A DNA stretch of 10,772 nucleotides, from positions 1 through 10,772 of the forward strand of contig JACCTJ010000233.1 of NCBI GenBank assembly GCA_013812485.1, in the 5' to 3' direction. The DNA is from Thermoleophilaceae bacterium. GTDB taxonomy: Bacteria; Actinomycetota; Thermoleophilia; Solirubrobacterales; Thermoleophilaceae. The position numbers were made by a program, and so were the translations under genes. The notes below the pieces were generated by a model that was given only the letters and a program-made list of their open reading frames with translations, was not told where the DNA came from and did no database searches. Of the stretch, positions 1 through 4,780 are shown in pieces (the first letter of the stretch is position 1; each line of letters opens with the position of its first letter).

Positions 1-188
1 AGCTCATGGACTGCGATGAACACGCCCAGGCCGAAGGCGAGGTGGAAGATGCTGTCCGCCAAGCGATCCCCTCGAGCGCCAGCGCCCCGGAAGGTCGGGC
101 TATAGACGGCGACGCCGAGGGCGAGCAACGCGACGAGCGTGACCGACAGCGGTTGCTTCGGCCTCGCCACGGACGCGCTAGCCCGCAT
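1..188 (-). CDS. Partial small membrane protein, unknown function
   Basis: This minus-strand gene starts at ATG 188-186 and leaves the window at its left edge, so only about 62 N-terminal residues are visible. The frame is closed upstream by a TAG about 15 bases before the ATG. After a short basic lead (MRASASVARPKQP) comes a hydrophobic segment, LSVTLVALLALGVAVYS, at about residues 14-30. A polar linker with several Arg and Asp follows, then a second hydrophobic stretch, IFHLAFGLGVFIAV, at about 46-59, giving two likely transmembrane helices. Third codon positions are strongly G/C, as expected for a real gene here. The start overlaps the end of the preceding small ORF by 11 bases, suggesting coupled translation. 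I do not recognise a family. A holin or a generic small membrane protein would both fit. An in-frame GTG at 170 is an alternative start. Confidence 0.55.
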   Translation of the reverse strand, partial: MRASASVARPKQPLSVTLVALLALGVAVYSPTFRGAGARGDRLADSIFHLAFGLGVFIAVHE

Positions 189-405
189 CGTGGTGATCGA
201 CTACACGCGCGAGCAGGACTTCGACGGTGCCGACCTCGTTCTCGACGGCTTCGGACGCCCGGACGCCCCCGTCTCGGTCCTGCCGAATGTCGACGTGGCG
301 GACTCGGCCGGTGTTGCCCTGCCAGCCGATGCCGCGGAAGTGTCGGAGCGCCTTCACGCGCTCGAGCGAGACGACGGCCGGGATGTCCACTGCGTCACCC
401 GCCAT
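178..405 (-). CDS. Small hypothetical protein (75 aa)
   Basis: This is a short minus-strand ORF beginning MAGDAVDIPAVVSLERV and ending at TAG 180-178. A GAGG lies a few bases before the chosen ATG at 405. An in-frame GTG at 432 would add nine residues. The protein is hydrophilic, with no signal peptide or membrane segment, and I recognise no domain. Support is its position between two minus-strand genes, the 11-base overlap with the membrane-protein gene that follows, and high G/C in third codon positions. The main doubt is that the exactly complementary plus-strand frame (139-417) is also open and has similar codon statistics, so sequence alone does not decide the strand. I prefer minus because of the neighbours and the overlapping junction. 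Confidence 0.45.
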   Translation of the reverse strand: MAGDAVDIPAVVSLERVKALRHFRGIGWQGNTGRVRHVDIRQDRDGGVRASEAVENEVGTVEVLLARVVDHHDAG

Positions 406-488
406 GTGCCTCGATGACCTGGCCCCGCCCACGCGGCGGTTGTGCGCCGCAGGTAGGGCGCGAGGATAAGGGTCACGGTCGGGCCACT

Positions 489-944
489 CTACGCGGCGGA
501 TCGGCCGTCTTCGCGGGCCAGCTCGCCGATCAGGCGCTCGATCTCGGCGTCCATGTTGACGGCGGCCCCGGCCTCGGTTCGCTCCGTCGCTCGGCCTGAG
601 AGAAGCTCGGCCTTGTCGACCAAGATGGCGAGCGCGGTGGCCAGCGCCTTCGCTTCACCCGGCTCGGCCTTCTCGACTCGCTCGAGCAGCTCCGCCGCGA
701 CCTCGCCGAGTCGCACAGTCAGCCCCGAGCGCCTCTGCTCCCATGTCAAGCGAGCAGCTTCGACCGCAGCACGGCGGTTTTCGGTTGCAACGGCAGCGCA
801 GCCGTTGCGGCGCGCCCATGAGCGCACGGTCCCGGAAGGGATGCCGAGCCGCCGTCCCGCCTCGGCGGGGCCGACCTCCGAGTACAGCTCGAGCGCCGCG
901 GCACGCTGCTCGGCGGTGTAGCGATGAGGGCGGGTGGCTTCCAT
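489..944 (-). CDS. Helix-turn-helix protein resembling phage terminase small subunit
   Basis: This encodes a 151-aa protein starting at ATG 944, with a GAGG about seven bases upstream. Residues about 8-45 form a helix-turn-helix of the transposase/terminase-small-subunit type (YTAEQRAAALELYSEVG, then AGRRLGIPSGTVRSWARRNG). Residues about 55-115 are Ala/Glu/Arg-rich and predicted helical. They contain ALATALAILVDKAELLSG followed by RATERTEAG, wording typical of actinophage small terminase subunits. The acidic C-terminus (DAEIERLIGELARED) completes the resemblance. Small terminase subunits bind the packaging site and deliver DNA to the large subunit. No large subunit is in the window, though it could lie to the left. 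The gene heads a minus-strand cluster and sits about 240 bases from a truncated tRNA gene, supporting a phage or island origin. A plain DNA-binding regulator cannot be excluded. Confidence 0.7.
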   Translation of the reverse strand: MEATRPHRYTAEQRAAALELYSEVGPAEAGRRLGIPSGTVRSWARRNGCAAVATENRRAAVEAARLTWEQRRSGLTVRLGEVAAELLERVEKAEPGEAKALATALAILVDKAELLSGRATERTEAGAAVNMDAEIERLIGELAREDGRSAA

Positions 945-1187
945 GCCGGCCTCGATAGTACGTCGCAGGTCGGGCGCTACACCCCGTCAGTCTGCTCCAA
1001 GGGTCTCCGGCCGATAGCGGCCCCGCGTCGCTCGACCGGGTGCCATAGCTCCCCCATGCCCGGGCGCGACCGACCTGCGACCTGAGATAGGCCGATCCCG
1101 TCCTATCTCAGCCGACCGAACCGGGCGTGGCCGGAAGCGACAACCGCTCTACAGAGCCAAATCGCACGCCTAGGCTAGGCTCCCGAC
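945..1187. other. Gene-free interval at the putative element end
   Basis: No convincing gene lies between the helix-turn-helix gene and the tRNA fragment. The stretch holds one copy of GTCGCAGGTCG at 962-972, its exact reverse complement at 1071-1081, a perfect 10-bp inverted repeat at 1082-1111, and an 8-bp palindrome GCCTAGGC at 1168-1175. A short plus-strand reading frame passes through from 1127 but has no start signal and includes the tRNA remnant, so I treat it as non-coding. This arrangement is compatible with attachment-site arms or regulatory sites at the end of an integrated element. Confidence 0.5.
1082..1111. repeat. Perfect 10-bp inverted repeat
   Basis: CTGAGATAGG at 1082-1091 is followed after ten bases by its exact complement CCTATCTCAG at 1102-1111. 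No T-run follows on either strand, and no adjacent gene ends here, so an ordinary intrinsic terminator is unlikely. The arms are AT-richer than their surroundings. An operator for a dimeric regulator, or a recombination-protein binding site near the attachment site, would fit. The function is inferred and the repeat itself is certain. Confidence 0.7.
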
Positions 1188-1234
1188 GTGCCCTCCGGAG
1201 GCAGAAGTCGCAGGTTCGAATCCTGCCGGGCGCG
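1188..1234 (+). other. 3' half of tRNA-Arg(CCG); candidate attachment site
   Basis: The segment reads as tRNA positions about 27-73. The anticodon loop CTCCGGA is at 1193-1199, with anticodon CCG at 1195-1197, closed by TGCC/GGCA. A five-base variable loop AAGTC follows, then T-stem GCAGG, T-loop TTCGAAT, T-stem CCTGC, 3' acceptor strand CGGGCGC and a discriminator G. CCA is not encoded. The expected 5' acceptor GCGCCCG and a D-arm are absent upstream, and position 27 (G1188) already mismatches its partner G1204, so tRNA similarity stops at the anticodon stem. A tRNA fragment with an abrupt 5' breakpoint is the classic remnant left when an element integrates into a tRNA gene's 3' half. The intact tRNA should then lie at the far, left end of the element. 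It cannot function as a tRNA alone. Confidence 0.8.
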
Positions 1235-1343
1235 TACCGCCTGCCGTTCGCCCGGACGGGTCCGCCGACTCGCGTCCAGGGTCCGCCCCTCCGCGCTAAA
1301 CCCCCGCCCCCGGGCGCCGATGACCGTCGGAGTAACAAAACCC

Positions 1344-1370
1344 GGGTGATGCTCGTCAGAGCCCTCACCC
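1344..1370 (-). terminator. Stem-loop, possible minus-direction terminator
   Basis: GGGTGA (1344-1349) pairs with TCACCC (1365-1370), and inside it GCTC (1351-1354) pairs with GAGC (1359-1362) around a GTCA tetraloop. Read on the minus strand the hairpin is followed by GGGTTTTGTT, resembling an intrinsic terminator. Read on the plus strand there is no T-run. No minus-strand gene obviously needs it. It could block antisense transcription from the right, or be part of the leader of the gene starting at 1400. Confidence 0.35.
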
Positions 1371-1399
1371 CCGAACATCATCGGAGCCACACACCTCCC

Positions 1400-2338
1400 A
1401 TGTCTCGATCCCGTCGCCTCCTCCTTCTCGCCGCACTGGCCGGCTGCCTGATGGCCGCCGTCGCGCCCGCCGCTGCGCAGGCCAGGTACTCGGGACCTTG
1501 CCTGCCGAACGGATCGGGTCCGCAGTGCAACTTCTGGAACGGCACCGTCCCGCACGGGGGCGTCGGCGACGGCGACACCCTGACCGTCAACTACGAAGGC
1601 AAGAGCGAGCGGGTGCGCGTGACCGGCATCCAGGCGATGGAGATGACCCGCTACAGCAGCTACCCGGACCGCCGGCGTGGCGAGTGCCACTCGGTCGCAG
1701 CGACCAATCGGCTCGAGTCGCTCGTGAAGCAGGCCCGCGGCCGGGTCAGGATCGCCGCTCAGAATCCGAACGCCCGCACCGGCAGTCGCATACGGCGGTC
1801 GCTCGCGGTCTGGATCGACGGTCGCTGGCAGGACGTCGGACGCAAGCTCGTGGACGAGGGCCATGCCCTGTGGCTGCCCAACAGCGGAGAGTACGCCTGG
1901 AACCAGACCCTCGCCACCCTGTCCCAGCGGGCGGCCGCCGCCGGTCGCCGAATCTGGGACCGCGACTTCTGCGGCGCCGGCCCCTCGGCTCCCGACCAGG
2001 TGCGCATGTCGCTCAGGTACGACGCCGAGGGCGCCGACCAGGACAACGTCAACGGCGAGTACGCCGTGATCCGCAACGCCGGCACCCGGCCGATGGGGAT
2101 CGGAGGCTGGTACTTCCGCGACTCCTCGCTGCGCCGCTACCACTTCCCGGCCGGGACCAGCGTGGCGCCCGGCAAGTCGGTCACCCTGCATATGGGCAAG
2201 GGCAACCGCACCTCGACCCTCTTCTTCTGGGGGTACGACAAGCCACTGTTCGAGAACTCGGGCGATGGCGGCTACCTCTTCGATCCCCAGGGTGACCTGC
2301 GGGCGTGGGTGGTCTACCCCTGCCGCTTCGCCTGCTGA
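1400..2338 (+). CDS. Secreted SNase-like / lamin-tail domain protein
   Basis: This is a 312-aa exported protein. I place the start at ATG 1400 because the following residues form a standard signal peptide: basic MSRSRR, a hydrophobic core, and AAAQA before about residue 29. The frame stays open upstream only through tRNA-derived sequence. A lipobox-like LAGC at 13-16 makes a lipoprotein possible. Residues about 50-190 match a staphylococcal-nuclease-like fold: GDGDTL at 56-61, RVTGIQAMEM at 73-82, and RRSLAVWI with an Arg in the catalytic-Arg position at about 133. In the canonical order R-x4-D-T-P-E the Asp is Gln (Q78) here, while the later Glu (E81) is kept, so metal binding and nuclease activity are doubtful. 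Residues about 197-312 look like a lamin-tail domain (EYAVIRNAG, GGWYFRD, an acidic end loop). Six Cys in the mature part could form disulfides. No Shine-Dalgarno is visible. Confidence 0.82.
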   Translation: MSRSRRLLLLAALAGCLMAAVAPAAAQARYSGPCLPNGSGPQCNFWNGTVPHGGVGDGDTLTVNYEGKSERVRVTGIQAMEMTRYSSYPDRRRGECHSVAATNRLESLVKQARGRVRIAAQNPNARTGSRIRRSLAVWIDGRWQDVGRKLVDEGHALWLPNSGEYAWNQTLATLSQRAAAAGRRIWDRDFCGAGPSAPDQVRMSLRYDAEGADQDNVNGEYAVIRNAGTRPMGIGGWYFRDSSLRRYHFPAGTSVAPGKSVTLHMGKGNRTSTLFFWGYDKPLFENSGDGGYLFDPQGDLRAWVVYPCRFAC

Positions 2339-2354
2339 GGCGCGGCGGCGTCGG

Positions 2355-2372
2355 GCGGGCGCAAGCACCCGC
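2355..2372 (+). terminator. GC-rich hairpin after the secreted-protein gene
   Basis: GCGGG (2355-2359) pairs with CCCGC (2368-2372), with partial inner pairing and a small loop. It lies 17 bases after the stop at 2338. There is no T-run, so any terminator role is only suggested by position. Confidence 0.25.
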
Positions 2373-2420
2373 GGACGGTCGGCGCTGTCCGGCCGCGCGC
2401 GAGATGCTTGACTTCGCCGG

Positions 2421-3110
2421 GTGTCCGTAGCTCTTGTGACCGGCGCCAACCGCGGGATCGGCCATGAGGTGGCGCGCCAGCTCGCCGGGCACGGCCACAC
2501 GGTGATCGTCGGCGCCCGCGACCAGGACAAGGCCCGCTCGGCCGCGGAAGGGCTCTCCGGCGACGTGCACGCGCTTACCCTCGACGTCTCTGACCCTGAG
2601 AGCGTTGCCGCGGCCGCGGAGCGGGTGGGAGGCGACCCCGGCTCGCTCGACGTGCTGGTCAACAACGCCGGCATCGGGTCGGACTTCGGCGTCGCCGGCG
2701 TCGATCCCGACTTCGAGGCGATCGGGCGCGCCCTCGACACCAACTTCTTCGGCGCCTACCGGCTGACGGTCGCCCTGCTGCCGCTTCTGCGCCGCAGCGA
2801 CCATCCGCGTGTCGTGAACGTATCGAGCGGAATGGGCGGGATCGCGGAGATGGGGGGATGGTCGCCCGGCTACCGGGTATCGAAGGCGGCGCTCAACGCG
2901 ATGACGCGCATCCTCTCCACCGAGCTGGCCGACGAGGGAGTGCTCGTGAACTCGGCATGCCCGGGGTTCGTCGCGACCGACATGGGAGGGCCGATGGGCG
3001 CGACCAAGCCGGTCGAGGACGGCGCCTCGGGAATCGTCTGGCTCGCCACCCTGGCCGACGACGGGCCGACCGGAGGCTTCTTCCGTGACGGCCGACCGGT
3101 CGCGTTCTGA
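2421..3110 (+). CDS. Short-chain dehydrogenase/reductase (SDR)
   Basis: This encodes a 229-aa classical SDR, an NAD(P)(H)-dependent cytosolic oxidoreductase. The nucleotide-binding motif TGANRGIG is at residues 7-14, NNAG at 81-84, and the catalytic set is N108, S135/S136, Y151 and K155 (Y-x3-K within YRVSK). PGFVATDM near 175-182 follows the usual loop after the active site. The C-terminus GGFFRDGRPVAF resembles the plant-carbonyl-reductase-like branch of the family. Arg33 at the end of the second strand (GARD) would favour NADPH. The start must be GTG 2421, since an in-frame TGA lies 12 bases upstream and no other start comes before the TGANRGIG motif. No good Shine-Dalgarno is visible, so translation may be leaderless or weak. 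It stands 82 bases after the previous gene, and the substrate is unknown. Confidence 0.9.
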   Translation: MSVALVTGANRGIGHEVARQLAGHGHTVIVGARDQDKARSAAEGLSGDVHALTLDVSDPESVAAAAERVGGDPGSLDVLVNNAGIGSDFGVAGVDPDFEAIGRALDTNFFGAYRLTVALLPLLRRSDHPRVVNVSSGMGGIAEMGGWSPGYRVSKAALNAMTRILSTELADEGVLVNSACPGFVATDMGGPMGATKPVEDGASGIVWLATLADDGPTGGFFRDGRPVAF

Positions 3111-3136
3111 GCGAAGGCCGCCGCCCGGGCAGCGGG

Positions 3137-3153
3137 CGCTCGCCGCGCGAGCG
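3137..3153 (+). terminator. GC-rich stem-loop after the SDR gene
   Basis: CGCTCG (3137-3142) pairs perfectly with CGAGCG (3148-3153) around a five-base loop, 27 bases after the SDR stop. A second GC-rich symmetrical run follows at about 3164-3182. No T-run is present, so termination is only possible. Confidence 0.3.
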
Positions 3154-3192
3154 ACGACGATCTGGCCGGGGGCCCCAGGCCGGCCGTGAGCG

Positions 3193-3681
3193 ATGAGGAT
3201 CGCCGTCGTTTCCGACACCCATCTCCCGCGCGGCTCGCGCCGCGTGCCTGCGGCCTGCATCGAGCGCCTCGAGGCGGCCGACCTGCTCGTCCACGCCGGC
3301 GACTTCGTGTCGCTCGCCTTCCACGCGGAGATGCTCGCGCTCGGCCCGCCGTTGGCGGCCGTATACGGCAACGTCGACGAGCTCGCCCTGCGGCAGCGGC
3401 TTCCCGCCGAGCGGACCGTCGAGGCCGCAGGCGCGCGGATCGGCCTCGTGCACGACGCCGGCCCGGCTCGTGGCCGCCTGGCCCGGATGCGCCGGCGCTT
3501 TCCCGACGCCCACGCCGTGGTCTTCGGCCACTCCCACATCCCGCTGCACGAGTCGGACGGCGAGTTCCAGATCTTCAACCCCGGAAGCCCGACCGACCGC
3601 CGGCGCGCTCCTCGTCACACCATGGGCGTGGCTACGGTCGGGGCGAGGCGGGTCCGCTTCGAGCACATCGCGCTCGATTAG
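3193..3681 (+). CDS. YfcE/MJ0936-type metallophosphoesterase
   Basis: This 162-aa protein belongs to the small calcineurin-like phosphoesterases, which hydrolyse phosphodiesters with two divalent metals. The metal-binding motifs appear in order: DTH (D8, H10), GD in HAGDF (D37), GN in YGNVDE (N60, followed by D62), H87, and GHSH (H113, H115). The family-typical closing motif FNPGSPTDRR starts at residue 128 and is followed by the usual last strands. The length is typical for YfcE-like proteins. One small deviation is H87 followed by Asp (VHDAG), where Gly is more usual. The start is ATG 3193, directly before the first strand (MRIAVVSDTH), without a strong Shine-Dalgarno. The stop at 3681 is 11 bases before the ribonuclease Z start, so the two are probably co-transcribed. 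The physiological substrate is unknown. Confidence 0.9.
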   Translation: MRIAVVSDTHLPRGSRRVPAACIERLEAADLLVHAGDFVSLAFHAEMLALGPPLAAVYGNVDELALRQRLPAERTVEAAGARIGLVHDAGPARGRLARMRRRFPDAHAVVFGHSHIPLHESDGEFQIFNPGSPTDRRRAPRHTMGVATVGARRVRFEHIALD

Positions 3682-3692
3682 ATACGACGCTC

Positions 3693-4625
3693 ATGGACCT
3701 CGACGTACTCTTCGTCGGCACCGCCGGCTCGGTGCCGAGCGCGCGGCGCGCCCTGCCCGCGACCCTCGTCCGCCGCGCCGGCGACCGGCTGCTGTTCGAT
3801 TGCGGCGAGGGCACCCAGCGCCAGCTCCTGCGCTCGACCGGCCTGATCGAGCTCGAGGAGGTCTTTCTCACCCACTTCCACGCCGACCACTTCCTTGGAC
3901 TGCCGGGAATGCTCAAGACCTACGGGCTGCGTGGTCGTGAGACTCCGCTGACCGTCTACGGGCCGGAGGGCCTCGAGGCGCTCTTTCGCGCGCTTCGACC
4001 GGTAATCGGCAGACTCGGCTTCGAGGTCCGCCTCGTCGAGCTGACGCCGAACGCCGAGCTCGTGCGCGACGGCTATCGGGTCGGCGCCTTCGAGGTCGAC
4101 CACGGGGTCCGGGCGCTCGGGTATGCGCTGGTCGAGGACGACCGCCCGGGCCGCTTCGACGAGGACCGTGCGCGGGTGCTCGGGGTCGAGCCCGGTCCCG
4201 ACTTCGGACGCCTCCAGCGTGGGGAGACCATCAGCGTCGCCGGCGGGGAGGTGCATCCCGAGCAGGTGGTCGGCGCGCGGCGGCGCGGCCGCAAAGTGGT
4301 GCTGACCGGCGACACCGCACCGTACGAGACGGCGGCGGCCGCGGCGTGGGGCGCCGACCTGCTGGTCCACGAGGCGACGTTCACCGAGGAGGACGCCGCG
4401 CGCGCGCGGGCCACGCGCCACTCCACCGCGCGCGGTGCCGCCGAGCTCGCGGCCCGATCCGAGGTCGCGCTGCTCGCGCTCAATCACGTCTCCCCGCGGT
4501 ACGGCGGGCGCGAGCTGCGCGAGGAGGCGCGGGCGCACTTCGAGGCGACGATCGTCCCCCGCGACTTCGACCGGGTCGAGATTCCGTTTCCCGAGCGGGG
4601 GTCGCCGGTTCACGTGCGAGCCTGA
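3693..4625 (+). CDS. rnz: Ribonuclease Z (tRNA 3' endonuclease, short form)
   Basis: This 310-aa metallo-beta-lactamase-fold enzyme cleaves tRNA precursors after the discriminator base to create the end for CCA addition. The motifs are complete: FDCGEGTQRQL at 35-45, the zinc motif HFHADH at 61-66, H137, the bridging Asp in TGDTAP (D207), the HST motif at 243-245, and NHVSPRY with H265 as the last ligand. The region between about 150 and 195 corresponds to the exosite arm inserted in short-form enzymes. Length and the SxRY element (SPRY, 267-270) match bacterial RNase Z. The ATG at 3693 begins MDLDVLFVGTAGSVPS, where the first strand should be. The long upstream extension of the frame overlaps the phosphoesterase gene and is not real. 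Such an enzyme matters where tRNA genes lack encoded CCA, as in the tRNA-Arg fragment here. Confidence 0.93.
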   Translation: MDLDVLFVGTAGSVPSARRALPATLVRRAGDRLLFDCGEGTQRQLLRSTGLIELEEVFLTHFHADHFLGLPGMLKTYGLRGRETPLTVYGPEGLEALFRALRPVIGRLGFEVRLVELTPNAELVRDGYRVGAFEVDHGVRALGYALVEDDRPGRFDEDRARVLGVEPGPDFGRLQRGETISVAGGEVHPEQVVGARRRGRKVVLTGDTAPYETAAAAAWGADLLVHEATFTEEDAARARATRHSTARGAAELAARSEVALLALNHVSPRYGGRELREEARAHFEATIVPRDFDRVEIPFPERGSPVHVRA

Positions 4626-4691
4626 GGTCGGCTCGGCGGCGCCTGGGCCGGCGGCGGAGACCGGGACCCGGGCCGACCCGCTCGGCCTCAG
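4622..4691 (+). terminator. Long-range stem spanning the rnz stop codon
   Basis: CTGAGG (4622-4627, including the stop TGA) pairs with CCTCAG (4686-4691), and four more pairs including two G-T extend the stem inward. The enclosed 50 bases are very GC-rich and can fold further. There is no T-run after it. It may separate rnz from the pyrimidine operon, but pairing of this kind is easy to find in GC-rich DNA. Confidence 0.25.
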
Positions 4692-4711
4692 CGCCGATGG
4701 AGCGTCCTGGC

Positions 4712-4738
4712 GCCTTGCTAAGTTCGTTGGTGCAAGGC
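4712..4738 (+). promoter_or_regulatory. 7-bp inverted repeat in the pyrR promoter/leader region
   Basis: GCCTTGC (4712-4718) and GCAAGGC (4732-4738) are exact complements 13 bases apart, ending one base before the pairing region of the PyrR-binding hairpin. TAAGTT (4719-4724), just inside the left arm, fits the actinobacterial -10 pattern TANNNT and would place transcription start near 4731. That would give a leader of about 50 bases. The repeat could be a DNA operator over the promoter, or an upstream hairpin if transcription begins earlier. The repeat is certain, while the promoter reading is inference. Confidence 0.4.
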
Positions 4739-4770
4739 CCTTTAACCCGGTCCCGCGAGGCCAGGAAGGA
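4739..4770 (+). promoter_or_regulatory. PyrR-binding RNA loop overlapping the pyrR ribosome-binding site
   Basis: Bases 4749-4762 read GGTCCCGCGAGGCC. The known PyrR recognition consensus is ARUCCNGNGAGGYU, and the two differing end bases change together (A-U to G-C), which preserves the pair. The hairpin has loop CCGCGA (4753-4758) closed by C4752-G4759, T4751-G4760, G4750-C4761 and G4749-C4762. A lower stem can form between CCTT (4739-4742) and AAGG (4766-4769), burying the Shine-Dalgarno AGGAAGGA (4763-4770), which ends ten bases before the pyrR ATG. In mycobacteria PyrR is reported to repress translation at such a leader element, and in Bacillus it controls attenuation. The absence of a terminator and the overlap with the Shine-Dalgarno favour the translational mode here. 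Confidence 0.8.
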
Positions 4771-4780
4771 CCCGCAGCAC

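Noticed and set aside
139..417. Plus-strand 92-aa frame starting GTG
   Set aside because: It is the exact codon complement of the minus-strand 75-aa ORF and has similar composition, but it opposes both neighbours and has no clear ribosome-binding site. It remains the main alternative.
6..599. Plus-strand 197-aa frame at the left edge
   Set aside because: It is Arg/Pro-rich with no domain and lies antisense to three better-supported minus-strand genes.
1162..1234. Complete tRNA-Arg gene
   Set aside because: A 5' acceptor GCGCCCG and a D-arm are not present. GCACGCC followed by TA at 1164-1172 is only a partial resemblance, and pairing fails from the first anticodon-stem base.
1175..2743. 522-aa minus-strand open frame opposite the secreted-protein and SDR genes
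   Set aside because: It is antisense to two well-supported plus-strand genes and has no recognisable domain. Its end contains QDSNLRLLPPEG, the familiar artefact of translating a tRNA gene backwards.
2181..3578. 465-aa minus-strand frame
   Set aside because: It is antisense to the SDR and phosphoesterase genes and is low-complexity Arg/Pro/Gly sequence produced by GC-rich codons read in reverse.
4346..4780. N-terminal extension of PyrR by 145 residues
   Set aside because: It would overlap rnz, and the sequence is Arg/Ala-rich shadow. Known PyrR proteins start at the EKIVLDAEDV segment, and the ATG at 4781 has a good Shine-Dalgarno.
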